Shown: positions 23,901 to 36,173, numbered from the stretch's first letter. The stretch is 64,000 nt of DNA from Deuterostichococcus epilithicus (GCA_033439295.1 JAVTLE010000001.1:2170001-2234000); one strand, 5' to 3'. Numbers and translations are program-made. The notes: generated by a model not told the origin, from the sequence alone.

Positions 23901-26485
23901 GTGATGTTCTGGATGAGAAGCAGCATCGCCTTTGGCGTGTCAGCGGTGAAGCAGGACCAGCCGGTGGTCGGTTCAAGCCTCTGCCTATACTCAAAGTAAA
24001 GCTGCAAGACATTTGCAATCGCCTCCACTGGCTGGGGTGTGAAACGCCGCGTCCGCTGCTTCCACCAATCCTTGCTCTTGCCCAGATCTGCAGCTGTGGC
24101 ACCGCCGCGATCGATAACCTGCTGGCGAGTCTCAGAGGCCAGGAGCGCCTCCGACAGGGCTCCCATGAAACGCCCTGTGCACTGCATCAGGTATGTTCAG
24201 GAAAACGTACGTGTCAGCCGTCATGATTGCGCACAGGCATTTCAGCAGCACCCCCAAGTCTGCACAGCTTGCCCACCAGCCAGAGTCACAGCGCCAACAA
24301 CAACAGCGCAGCATTCCAGCGCAACACACCGGTGAGGGGGTGGCCGGAGTCGCAGGTGTCGGTGACACGCCACATGCCATGTATGATATCCTGTGCACAA
24401 ACATAAAACATTGGGCTTGAGTATCTGATCTTGCAAAATTTCAGCGCCACCATGCTGCGCTGTCACTGCCTGGCAACGCTAGCAGGTATTTCTACCTGCT
24501 TGACACCATACCCTCCAGCCGCCTTCAGCAGAGTTGGTATCGCCAGCGGCAACAGCTTGTGGGCGGCGACAGCATTGTCCGTGTATGCCACCTCCACCTG
24601 CACCGAGGGGGACACCCTTCAGCATCAGGCAATGATTCAAACGAGATGCTTTGACTCGAGAGAAGCGATGCAGCCACCGCTTTAGTCAACGACGATGCCC
24701 AGTCAGTGCTGCCGCTTGACATGCCGCGCCATGAGAGGGCCTCCAGTCCTAGCTTGGACTTGGACTTGGTTACATACTGTGCAGTCATGTGGCTGACTAT
24801 AGCACAGGCCCGAAGGCGATCGGAATGCGCAACATCGGGCGACAAGCTGAGGGAACGAACGGACAGCACGACACTCAAGAGGCGAGGAAACAGCACAGAG
24901 ATACACCCGGAAGCTTACCTTACCGCCCAGCATCTTGACGCGCTCGCCGTAGGCCTGCAGCAGCGGCACAACCTCCCTCCACGCATCTGTGCCCGCTGTC
25001 ATCAGCACGTTCACCACCTGATTGAACTCATTCATCATGACGAAGATGGACTTGTACATCTTGTCAAGGTCCTTGATGCCCTTGAAGGCACCTGTGAGCC
25101 AGGTCACGCACAGGGTATCAGCAAATCGTAGCGGTACACACCCGATATCGTGTTTGCAGCTGCAAGTCAGACGGACGACAAGGCTGTTGAAAGGAAGGAC
25201 ACAGCAACAGCACTCCGGTGCAAGCATTCGAATACGAACACTGACCGGGCGACCAGTCGATGCGCAGGCTGCGGCCGGCAGTTTGGTGCATCAGCAGGCG
25301 CTGCAGTGGCTGCCGGCTCTGCTGCCTCGGCAGCCAATCGTCGCGCAGAAAGCCTCCGGTGATTTCCCGCACGACTGCAGTCTGCCAGGGTCTGATGCGC
25401 AGTCCCAGAGCCGCTGCAGTGTCCGGAGCTTCTTGCCGCATCCGCCGGACCCCGACCAGCTGCGAGCGCACACCAGAATGTGATTAGCAAAGATTGACCT
25501 GCTGTAGAGGGGGTTCCTGCATCTACGTATTACTCTTCATTGCTGCTGCAGGTAGCAGAGGTGGAGGAAACAATTGCGAGGCAAAAGGCAAGCAGACGGC
25601 AGCATGCAATCTCGGCGGGAGCCAGCTCGGCGACTACGCCTCATAAAGTGCTTTGCACACACCTTGTCATGCAGGTACAGGGCCTCCCGCTGACGGTCTG
25701 CATCGTGGGCCCGTGCTGTCAGGCTGTCCGCGAAACCTGCAAACGAGACGTGGTGGCGCACAGCATGCTCCACCTCTCGCACGACAGTGGTGCTGAGCAC
25801 CAGCTGCTTGTCACCAGGGCAGTCCCAAATGGGCAGCAGCAGGCGCTGCTGAATGCTGAGGGCATCCCAGAAGTCCGCAGCGATGTTGTTCGCGAGGCCT
25901 GCGTTGCATATGAGTGGCGGCGTCACGCGCACCGCAGCTGCGGCGCCGCTGTTCATGCCGGCATTGTCATCCGGTGCAGGCTGTAGCGCGATGCACATGT
26001 ATATATACTTTTATATCATGAAGGCCCTTCCGCATTGACTTACGTCTGCATGCCGTGCACTGCAGCTGCGCGTAGATGAGGAGGCATTGATCCTCGCTGT
26101 CGACCAGGACCTTGCTTCGCCACGTCTTGATGGTGACGCCCGTGACTTCTGACGGGCAGGCGTCCAGTATTTTGCGGTCCTCAGGACGTGGCAACGCCCG
26201 GCTGCAGGCTGCATTGGCGCAGAAGTTGGGAGTGCACCCGAACACGAAGGCTTTCCGCCCCGACAGCTGATAGTCGAGCAGCGTGTCCGAGGCGCCGTTA
26301 CGAGCTGCATGCGGCTGTCTGATCCAGCAGCAGGCGGCGCCCGGTCCAGAGACAGCGCGCGCAAAGCCGCTGGGCGTCCGGTCAAAGCGCGTGCAAACGG
26401 GGCTCTGGCGCTGATGCAAAAACGCTGCCAATGTACGCTGGCGCCAATGCTCCTCAGGAGTTCCCGGAGGACGTGCTGGAGGCAT
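20908..26485 (-). CDS. DDE-type transposase with C-terminal USP/C19-like peptidase domain
   Basis: In-phase exons: 26044-26485, 25663-25937, 25246-25459, 24919-25091, 24496-24597, 24330-24390, 23884-24174, 23552-23736, 22884-23373, 22667-22744. They encode an N-terminal Cys cluster (ending LQCTAC); RSLRIDWS (first acidic); IFVMMNEFNQVV; VEVAYTDN (second acidic); an Asp-rich HPLTG segment; and ARGTSPVENFNKQ. This set is typical of a transposase family common in algae, fungi and cnidarians with VMNE and RGTSxVE motifs. Further exons, with less certain junctions, carry WRDNLCAQDTLAVCLG (near 22000, a possible Cys box) and a last exon ending at 20908 with QYHLAAVSIYS, HHRGYVRV and QWYHYDDM, matching the USP His box. 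The start is taken as ATG 26485; upstream exons are possible. No TIRs were found, so it may be domesticated. Confidence 0.7.
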
Positions 26486-26880
26486 CACATTGGCAGCGGA
26501 CACGCAGTTGGATCAACTGCACCTGACTGATGCGATCTGCACACGTGTCTGCAGCTACCTGTCAATTTGTGCGCAAGCTGCAGCCTGGTTCCAGTGTCGA
26601 TGCGGCGAGTCTAAAGGTGCAAATGCGCTGCCGAGGGGTGCCGTGGCCTCGTTGCCCTGGTCCGCGACTTCAAGTAGCCTACTTCTCAGCCAATGGGAGG
26701 CGAGGGTTCGCCTAGTGAAGTTGACTACTTCAGTACTTAAGGTTCATTCCCAGGCTGCCCAACCCTCCCCCGCCTAGCCAGTTATCGTGTAACAGTGGGA
26801 TGGCAGTAGGGCTAACAAGCTGCTCAAATTACCCTCCTAGTCTCTTGTGTGCAGCTAATCTTTAATCTAGGGTTTACTCT

Positions 26881-27054
26881 CAGGTGGCCCTGTAGAAGGC
26901 AGCCCACTCAGGACAGGGGACGATTTGGGAGAATGGAAAGGTGTTTCAACAAAAAAATAGCTATTGAAACCCTCCTTCGACTTGCGCGAGATTAGTTTGA
27001 TTGGAAGTTGGACACTGGGCCGAGGGGCAACTTCCGGTTTCCAACCGCCCCATG
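26881..27054 (+). repeat. Upstream repeat shared by two glycosyltransferase genes, copy 2
   Basis: Begins caggtggccctgtag, then aggcagcccact, cgatttgg and, later, aacttccggtttccaaccgc. Partner of 9961-10134. Starts just after a tagggttta telomere-like motif (26869). Confidence 0.7.
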
Positions 27055-27213
27055 TCTTTTGGCGTACATCAGCCTAAACCGATTAGCTACTTCATGACTC
27101 TGCCGGTGAAGAGCACAGCAGGAACCTCGGGCATTCTTGCAGGTTATAGTGGAGCCGTGCTGGGCGCATGTGTGCTCGAAAACCTTGGACGCGCTCCCAG
27201 TGGCTGCGGTTTG

Positions 27214-29475
27214 ATGCGACGAGTAGCGGGGAGGGATGCACAGCCCCTGTCAGACACGAATATATTCCAGGCACACCGCTCGAATAGCTTTCCGTATTCT
27301 CTCATCGTGCGTCTTCTTGCTATTGTGGTGCTTGTCGCGCTGCTGAGCTCTGGATCAACGACCGTTTGGAACCATGCAGCCAATAGCACGCCAGCAAGCC
27401 GAGCTGCGCGCCCAGTTGTTTCCACAAGGTAGATATATGTGTGACCCTACCTGGACGAGACCTGCAGCCTGGTGGCGACTTGCCTGTGTGACCGCTGCTG
27501 CCTGTCCGTGCAGCTCTGTACACTGTGGCGCTGGCTGGCAGTTGCGCTATAGCGCGCTGCATGCAGCCATGAAGGCCGGGCGGGAGCCGCAACGCTGGCT
27601 GGTCGCCCACAGCTCCGGCGGGCTGGCGGACCAGACCAGAGGCGAGCTGCCGCAGTGGCTGTAGCTTTGTCCATGGCACGTGGTGCCGCAGGCTGCTATG
27701 CTAACTCCGCATACACGGTCGCAGCCGGCGTCGTGCACAGCAGGGCGCCGCCCTGCCAGCTGTTGTCTCGGCCTGATGTTGAAGAGTCTCGCAGGAGCCG
27801 TCTCCCTGTTGTACCTCGCGATTCTCACGGGTCGCGCGCTGGTACTGGATTTTGGCCACGAACGCAACTGGGAATGGGCCTTCGAGGCCCCGAACATCGA
27901 CTGGACGAGGTGAGCCGAACAGCGCCACGCAAACATGGCACAACGCTGTTTCTGGAAAGGCCTGTTCGGCGACCGCGACGCCTGCCAAGCACCAGCCAGT
28001 CAGCGAGCGCACACTGCCGTGCAGGGACGCCAGCCTTGAGGATGTAAACTCCACTGTCACATTCCTGCTGTCCGACAAGCCGCAATCCATTGCCAAGAGC
28101 TCTGAGCATAAGCTGTTGCGGGAAGGGGTGAGTCGTGTTCTCGCGAGGCATTGCCGTCAGGGCCGCCCCACCCCTTTCTGGTGGCCGCGTGGCATCCATG
28201 CAATACTGCACCCGCCAAGCGCACACGGCCTTGACAGGCCTGCACGAAGTCTCTACAGGACGCTGGACTTTTGGGCGACGGCTTCCAGACGATGGCGGTG
28301 CACAGCAACTCCGGACTGATCTTTCCGCTCTTTCAAAATCCGAACCACAAGGTGGTGCGACCCCGCATAATTCCTGTTGGCTGCCAACAGCGGACGCCTG
28401 CTTGCACAGACGGCCATGTCATGTTGTCTCGTATTGGACCGCAGGAATTTTTCAGGGGGACGGGTTTGCGCCCCCAGTCAGCTTTTGCTTGTGGAATGAA
28501 CTTCTTGATGCGCATCAAGCCGACAGTGCTGGATGCCTTCAGCACAGAATTGCAGGCCCTGCAGGATCCAACCATTCTCAAAATAGGAATTCAGGTGCGA
28601 GCACTGCAACATGAAGCTTTGTGCAGCTACTTCTGGCACAAGATTGCGGAAGCTGCAATGACGTCATTAGTGCTGCCGCCAGATCCGCACTGGCGACAGG
28701 ACGCTTATTGACGGCATCGATTCCGCGCCTGTGGAATGGTGCGCTTGCCGAGCTCCTGCAGTGTTCAAATGGCTTGCCCTGGGTGTCAAAACGACACACA
28801 TTCTGTGTTGTACAATAACGAAATCGTGGCTTCTGCCTGCCAGGTATGCGGCATTCTTTAAATGCGCTGAGGACCTCCGACAGAGCCTCACAGCCGCCTT
28901 GTCGCCGCCCAAGGCAGTCAAGTTTTACCTGATCACGGACAGCACTGCGCTCCGCGTGGCGATGCAAGCTCAGCTTGGCACGCTGCTGGTAACAAACACC
29001 AATGTGACGGTGGAACACGTCAAGTACAACAGTGATTCCACCGCAGAGGTGGCCTTCAGGAATGCAGCCGCAGAAATGTACCTTTACTCGCTGGCAGGTG
29101 GGTTCGGCGTCAAATCTATCAATGCCTGCGGCTTGAGAACTAAAGACTGAATCGTCCTGCATGACGAGCCATCTCGCCGCTACTTGATGGCTGTGATATT
29201 CTCCCTCCCGCAGACTACCACATCTACTCTGTCAGGAGCGGGTTTGGCAGGTCAGCTGCTGCTGCTTCCTGCAGCTATCGATTGATATTTCACATCATCC
29301 GACATCCACATTCATTCAGCCACAGACGTGCCCTGCCCTGCACAGGCTTGCTGCGAATTGGAGTGGCCGCTGGAGCAATGCGTTCGGCATCAAGTACGAG
29401 CACAGGCTCAAGCGGCAGCCCGCAAAGCATCGAGCATGCAGGTGGCAGGATGCGGAAACATTGGCGGCGGCGTAA
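27214..29475 (+). CDS. GT37/NodZ-like fucosyltransferase, paralog 2 (intron-rich)
   Basis: Exons 27214-27428, 27514-27634, 27776-27909, 28025-28127, 28259-28351, 28445-28594, 28683-28738, 28844-29097, 29214-29250 and 29346-29475 give about 430 aa in phase. Membrane anchor follows ATG 27214 (SLIVRLLAIVVLVALL). Motifs: HSSGGLADQ + KSLAGAVSLLY, RALVLDFG, PTILKIGIQ|IRTGD across intron 5, FYLITDS, and VRSGFGR|LAANWSGRW. All but one junction are GT-AG and align with paralogs 1 and 3. The exception is 27635-27775 (141 nt), which interrupts the GLAD motif with no good donor and holds an in-frame TAG: either an unusual intron or an insertion that would disable the gene. Upstream repeat shared with the GT-A gene. 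Confidence 0.75.
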
Positions 29476-29484
29476 GGACGCGCA

Positions 29485-29489
29485 TGTAA
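29485..29489 (+). terminator. TGTAA poly(A) signal of GT37-like paralog 2
   Basis: TGTAA 10 nt after the stop codon. Confidence 0.5.
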
Positions 29490-31299
29490 AGCTTCAGCGC
29501 TGATTCTGTGTCGAGCAGCTGAGGCACCTGTGGCCAGCGAAGCAGAGGCAATCGATCATGCCATCATGGCTACATCTAATACCGCCACAGAATCATCAAC
29601 TAAAACCTGATGAAAACTTATGCCGCACATTCGCACCTGGCAATCTTACAGACAAACCTGATGCTACCGCATGTCACAGCTCCGTTTTATGCAGCTGTGT
29701 TGCTGCCAGATGACTACCTAGAGGGTCAATAAAATTGCACAAGGAGCCACCTTTTGATCGTGCATCCCTACCAATTTTTTTTGCAACAATATATGCAATA
29801 GCTTCTGCTGCTGCACTGGAAGCAATATAAGCATGCCAGATGCCACGTCATGACCTGAAGGCATTGTCCTTATCATACAGATTCAAATATTCTGTATTAT
29901 TCAGCCTATTTTTTCTAGGAAAAATAGCGCAAACCCAGACCGTTGTTCCTTGCTGAGATTATACAGACGCAAGGTCGCAAGCTAGCGTTTCCTTTGTCAT
30001 TATTTCCCTTGAGAAAGGATTCCTTGTCCGGCGCCTTGTCCGGCGGGTGTTGTGGAGATGCGGGGACAGCGGGAGTAGGAAAGGGATTGCCGGGGAGGGA
30101 AGACCTATCGAAGGTATGTTAGGCACCCATTTGAGCAGGGCTGCAAGGTGGTGGCATGTGCCACAGACATGGAAGATGCGAGCTGCCGCACGCGCAGTTG
30201 CACAAAGAGCTGCATTGTCTGTTTACGGACATCTGCACAGCGCTCCAGGGGAGAAAGCTGCCGTCCAGCGACACAAAGCCCAGAAAACCATGTGTCAGTG
30301 TGCGCAGCTCCAGCACCGTGCGGGATGCACCGTCGGGCCTCAGCTACGGCCAGGTCGAGTGCCAGGACAAAAGGCGCGCGGGGGCTGCGGAACTCGCGAG
30401 CAGACGTATGGCGTTTACGGGGGACAGGGACCGCGTGTGATGCATAAGAACGCGGTGTTTGAGTACGGCGCAAAGTACTACGAGAACTCTCCGCACGGTT
30501 GACGTCAAAGTGCCTACTCAGGTAGCCTAGCTGGCCTGGGGCCAATGAAGGTAGTAGTCGGCTCAATCACAGAGCTAATCAAGCAGTGGGACCTGTCTCA
30601 TAACATTCGTCAGCGTCTCAGCGTGTAGAACAGGCGGCCATGTGCGGCAGCGGACACCCCAGAAGCTACCACGAGGTTGCATGAGCGCGAATGCTGTCGC
30701 GAGCCGGAGCGACGTGGCACGCTGAGCGCCCTGGAAGTGGTGACGGTGTAGGTAAGCTGCCTCTGAAGTCTTTCCGGGCAAATACTGGCTGCCTCAGAAC
30801 AAAGTGTGCACGGAGTGCACTCGCGTAGTGCTTTGGGGTTCCTTTCGTGCGACTCATGCCCGTAACTGCGGCTTCAGCCCGGTCCATCTTCATACGGTTT
30901 TGCCGTGAAGGCCAAGACCCCTTCTTGCTTCCCTTCTTACTTCGTCCCTTTTTACTTTCGTACCTTTTTACTTTCGTCCCTTTTTACTTGCGTCCTTTTT
31001 TTCTTTGTTGCCAGGTTTTGAAATGTGCTCCCGCTAAAGATTTGGCAGGACCCATTTCTAGACGGTATTGCGTTTGTTGCTCCGGGCCCGCTTCGGGGTT
31101 CGGGCCGAGGGGATTAGACAATGCGGCAGCGCGCAGCCGTTGTTACAGCTTAGCTGCTGCGCCTAGCACAGTACCTAGAGCCAGCCCAGACTGCGCCTTT
31201 GCTGCTGCTAGCAACCGTAGCGGCCCGCTCAGCTTGCACGCAGCAGCTTGTTTGCAGCCCAGTTTGTGAACGCGTATAAAATAGCAAGTACCACGCAGA
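29490..31299. other. Intergenic with repeat copy 3
   Basis: No supported gene. Copy 3 of the interspersed repeat lies at about 30586-30735 (gcggcagcggacaccccaga and following). Open frames at 30047-30502 overlap in three plus frames, and none shows a domain. AT-rich stretch at 29690-29960. Confidence 0.45.
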
Positions 31300-32040
31300 G
31301 CTGCACCACCTCTTCTTCCCATCCTTCTCTTCTTTGCACAGACATAATATTTTCAGTGCTTTACCCTTCTTCTTCTTCCCAGTCTTCCTTCTTCCACGAG
31401 GGCAGCCGTATCTAGATTCCCTGGAGGCCAATGGTTAAATACGTCTGGCGGAGAAACTACGGCTCAACCGGTTGCCCACTTCGGAACAATAAGGCAGCCT
31501 TGAAAGAAGGAAGAGAGGAAGAAGAAGAAGTGGGTGTGGGGACCCAGCGAGTCTGCAGAAGGTTAAAATGCTTTTGGCGGCCGTGAACGAAGGAAGAAGG
31601 GAGAAAGAAGAAGTGGCGCGCGGGGGTGGGCCGGGTGGGCGGTAGGGGGGTAGGCCTGGGAGCTGGCCAGCAGCACGTAGAACGTTTTGGATAGCTCTGA
31701 GTGAACGAAGAAATAGAAGAAGCAGGAGTGGGTGCGGGGCCCTAGCGAGGCTGCAGCACTTAGAACGACTCCATGACTCATTTTCAATCAGTGATTGAAA
31801 CTAAAAAGCAAGGCCCCCTCCTGGCCGTTTGTGCCCTTGATGCCCGCCGACAGCAAGAATGCCCAGCCATTGTAGCAAGCAGTTGCGGCCTGTGCCAGTG
31901 CTCTGCAGTAGCCCCTGTTTGCAGTCACAAGATAAGCTCCTCGTATTAGTAAGCCAGTGCATGCTGAGCAATTTTTAAGTCTAAGCTCTCTCTCGCTTCT
32001 CTCTAAGTCTCAGATCTCTCTCTCTTCTCTCTAATTCATT
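31300..32040. repeat. Purine-rich tandem units and CT microsatellite
   Basis: Diverged units carrying gaagaagaag followed by gtgggtgnggg and ctgcagcacttagaacg recur at about 31500-31790. A ctctctc tract lies at 31985-32035. Related to 13790-14450. Confidence 0.6.
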
Positions 32041-32134
32041 TCATTCCTCGGACATACCTTCAAAATGCCTCGTCCACCGAGCATTTCCTGGTGAAAGTGT
32101 CTTCTGAATTATAAACAGGCATCCTCACGTTTGC

Positions 32135-32139
32135 TTACA
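32135..32139 (-). terminator. TGTAA poly(A) signal of the PC-esterase-like gene
   Basis: ttaca on the plus strand, i.e. TGTAA on the minus strand, 51 nt past the stop codon. Confidence 0.45.
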
Positions 32140-32189
32140 AACGTTCCATTGTGGCGCCACCATCACTTGGCGTCATATCTTCGAGTGCA

Positions 32190-33763
32190 TTACGGAGCAC
32201 ACACAGGACCAAGCAGAACTTGAAGTAGCATCGAAGAAATTGTTATGCGGACGCTGTCCCGTTTGTAATGGGCAATTGGGCCCCAATGCAGCGTGTCCAC
32301 GCTCATCTGGGATATATTGGTGCCCCAGGGCAACAGTCGCCGCATGGCATGCGAAAGATCAATGAATGGGATGTCAGAAAGCTCCATGTAGCTCCTCGCG
32401 ATGCTGTCGAGTCCCATGACCTCAACGTGATAGGGTCGAGCGGCAAACCACCTGAAACACTTGGACCCAACCCAAAATACCCGCGTAGAAGTTTGCAGCT
32501 TGCGCAGCCTCGCCGCCAACCGGACCATGTGTTCTTCAAATACGATCACGCCTTGCGTGTCGTTTGACGCTGCATCGTGGATGCCAGAATTCACAAGGAG
32601 GATATCAGGCTGTGGGCAGTCTGTACCGCCGGATTCGCCAAGGAGGCACTGGAGTTCGTCCTGCGGTGTGATGGCACACTCGCAATAAGGGATGCACCTC
32701 GGAATGCCGTGCTGTGTGTGAGTCACGAAGCTGTGGATGACAACAACCAAGACCCAGCAACGTCACCTGGAAGTCAGGGTGATCAAATGCGCGTACTCCT
32801 TCTAAGTTTCCCCGAAGGATGTGGTGCCCTGCAAAAGCATGAACAGTGACATGCTTACATGATCACCAGATCCAGACAGAGTTGCATCTGATTATCACGG
32901 AAGTCCACCGAGTGCTGCAAGGCGTCCCTACCCGTGAAGCGGTGGACGATAGTCAGTGAGAGCGCTTGGATGTGGATGCGCATATGGCGGTGAGTGTCAT
33001 AAAATGTCACATCGACTGTCGCATAACCAGGACTGAACTGGAGCAGCGGCAGCTGCAGCTCGCCCCCGTCTCGCATCTTTGTCCCCTACACAATGTCGAA
33101 TACTTCCTTGACAAGATGACATTAGATGGTGTTACGGCGCTGTCATGGGCAGGACTTCGAGAGCTGACAGACTTGAGTGCTGACTCGCCTTGCTCATGTA
33201 CTCGTCGCGCAGTGTACGATTCGAGGCAACGCCGCTCAGTAAGATCACCAGGTCATGGGCCGTTTCTGACATCGTGCTGTCTCCTGCAAAGCATGCAAAG
33301 GCGGCTCCACATGCAGGTGCCTCGCTGCATTCGTGCTTCCAGGCACAAATGTTGATTTTCAATGGCACTTGCAGACCTGCCGCACAGCACCCAATCGATA
33401 TGCACGTGCATGTGTCGCCGTGTACCGCCAACAACGTTCACCCAGCAACACCACGTGCTTGTTTGCCAGACATTCGCGCGCCGCCACAGTGTCATACAGC
33501 TTTATGCTGCACACGAAGCCGGCAGAAACCTGCCCATCCACATCTGCCAGGTCTGGCAAACGGCTGCCGTGGCACACGTCTGGTGTGCATCGGCCTAATG
33601 TGTCGTTCCATACTACCGCCCTGGAAGTGCTGGCAGCCAGCCTGGCGCATGCCGGCAACGATGCTGTTTGCTCGCCATTGTGTGTGACGGGTCGGGGGCT
33701 CAGAATAGCAAGGAAAGTTATCGTGCCAAGCGTGAATGCAATCAGCCAGATGCGGCGCCGCAT
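32190..33763 (-). CDS. PC-esterase/SGNH-type hydrolase, type II membrane
   Basis: Five exons, 33442-33763, 33189-33283, 32932-33085, 32767-32828 and 32190-32711, give 384 aa in phase. A membrane anchor (IWLIAFTLGTITFLAIL) follows ATG 33763; an upstream ATG at 33886 would lengthen the cytosolic tail. The catalytic blocks are clear: KHVVLLG|DSTM, with the GDS Ser box built across intron 1; ILLVNSGIHDA, the block III Asn; and DTLHWGP, the Asp-x2-His pair near the C terminus. The GDST plus DxxH layout is that of CAS1/TBL/NXPE-type PC-esterases, which acetylate or deacetylate sugars, but family assignment is by motif only. Exon 2 needs a GC donor (AAG|GCGAGT). It probably modifies surface glycans alongside the neighbouring transferases (inference). 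Confidence 0.8.
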
Positions 33764-35356
33764 CAGTCTCTGACAGGGGCCGTTCCTTCGACCGGTTGCT
33801 TGCAATGCGCCGCGGGAACGGCCTGCACTTGCACGCCGCTGACTAAGCTCGCGACCCAAGCCGCTGATCTTTTGTTGCGGGCGCAATCAGCGTGCTTCCG
33901 ACTTGTGCGGAAGTGCTGGCCACTCGCTGTCCTTTTAGCGTAGGCCTCAAGCACTTCAGTTCGTCGATTCCTCAAAATCTCGGATGTGCCTACCGCCCGT
34001 ATTTAGGCGTGACTTCGTTCACCAGGCAAACCAGGATGAGGTGATGGACTTTGTTGTTGCTTGCTTCGACAATTTCCAGACAATCTAGCTTGGCAGCGGG
34101 GGGAACACCCCGTTGCTGGTACCTTTTTACCTCCCCCCTCAGGGCTTGCGCATGGTGTGACATGTGTTTCTTTCTCGTAGTTACAAACTGCAATTGATGC
34201 AATTTACAAAGCAGCTTTCACTTCTGCAGTCAGCTGTCCACCTAAGTAGAAACGACGTCTGGTCGCCTGAAACGCGGTGAATGGGCGTGCGGCCATGAAG
34301 GATTGCGATTTGCCTGTCCATCTGTACAGGGCTTTTCTTCTAATCATTAAATAGGACGTTCGCAAACCTTACGTATCGTACTCTCTCCCTAGTGCTTTGG
34401 CGTTCGCTTTCGCAATCTAAAGTGCTAGGCCCAAGTATGATACGAACGATCTTGAACGTTCTGTTCGATGAATGAGGTTGGGCGACTGTAAAACATAGGG
34501 TTGGCAGTAACCCAGCCCTGACCGAATGTTGGGACCGATTACGGTCACCAGGTACGGTTACCGGGGTTACTAACCAAATTCTGCCGGTTTCCTCGCCCGT
34601 TTTGCCCAGACCTTTCGTAAATTGCGTTGTCTCACCTCACTGATCGTCCCTGTGTGATTTTCGAGCCTGTTGAGGCCAATTTGCAGATGGTCGAATTTCT
34701 CGTGCGAATCGGCATCGAATGGCGTGCACCTGACGATACTGGACCCCATGAGGACAACAAGGTGCAGCTGGTGCGTGGCGCGCCCCAAACGGTTGCGGGG
34801 AGTGCACATTGTTTTGGTAAATGTTACCGCTGTGTAGTGACGAAAGGCCAAGACCTTGTCTTTCTCTCCTTGTTTTTCCCTTGGTTCCCTTGATTTGAGT
34901 TTTAAGTTCTTCTCAAACCTCCAGCTCTCCCCACTCTTGCAGGCAGGGGGCCCCTTCTTATTCTTCCCATTCTTCTCTGCTGCGAAACCCTAAACTATTT
35001 TAAATGCTGCAGCCCTTCCCCCGCAGCCGCGGGCCCCCGTTCATGCTACCGTTGTGCAACATCTGCCTTTTTGCCTTTAGTGGAACAATGGCAGCTCGAT
35101 CAGCCACTGGGCCTACATGTAGCCACTCGGCCACCTTCACGCCTTGCAGTTCTTTTTAAAATGGACACCAGATGAAAACCAGCAATTAGCTACCTTCCTT
35201 CTTGCTTTCTTACAAAGAAGGTAGCTGACCGCTACATTAGTCCTCTATGTAAATGCTGGCCTGGAGGCTGGAGGTGCAATACTAGGTCAATCAGCCGGTT
35301 GCCGGTCAGCCATGGGCTTGTTGTCATCCCCGGTCTCCCACCACGTGCGCGCTGGG
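33764..35356. other. Intergenic; inverted repeat partner
   Basis: No gene supported. 34525-34580 is the reverse-complement partner of 15275-15335. A telomere-like gaaaccctaaac motif lies at 34984, and polypyrimidine tracts at 34860-34980. Confidence 0.45.
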
Positions 35357-36170
35357 CCAGCAAGCAATCAAGCATCAAAGCACGCACGTGTTCATATGAG
35401 GAATCGGGTTCCAGCACTCGCAATTCCGAAGGAGGACAGCAGCTAAGTCGGCACGTCTCGTGATGCTGCTAGTCAACAGACCGTCGCAAAACAGTGCTGC
35501 TATCGACCATCCTACCAGGCTGTTAGCGGCGTGCATCATCTTGCGTTGTGTACCTCTAGTCGTAGGTAGGAGTTGCGTGGAATCCATGGTTTGTCATTCC
35601 AATGTGAGTGCTTCTAGGGTGTTCACATTGCGATTCAGCGGGCCTGATTCGCTGATTCCGGTAATGCGGGGACGCCCGAGACACTGAAAACGGCTGATGC
35701 GGTAATACAGCTCTGGACCTGTATCACGGGTATTTCGGGTAGCGACATCATCGCATTAAGCTGCCAAGTCAGATTCTGTAGATGCCAGAGGAAAATCGCG
35801 TGTGTGAACGCAACCGAGACAGCATTACGGTTTTACGGGTTTTCAGCGCGTCCCAGCATTAGCGAATCGCGGTATCGATGCATCTTTATGTGGACACAGC
35901 CATGATGCCTAGCCGCTTTGATGCTACGCATATGCCGGTGCGCCAGTAGTGTAGGACCCAGTCACCTCTAGGGAAGCTTTTGCAAAATATGCCATGCTAA
36001 GTGACGTGCGGACGAGCACCATGGTGTCATCGCTGCCCACGAGTACCGGGATGCCGAGACATCGCCGCCATCCTGTCGCACCCCCGCTGCAAAGCAGTCT
36101 GTGTAGATGTCATAATGCCGCTCGACAGCTCGGCCGAAAGCAACCACAGCAGAGCAGGAGGACGAGCCGA

Positions 36171-36173
36171 TGC
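36171..36173. repeat. Target-site duplication, left (tgc)
   Basis: tgc just left of the element matches tgc at 38487-38489. Removing the element and one copy restores the exon order seen in copy A (gccga-cgc-caag). Confidence 0.8.
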
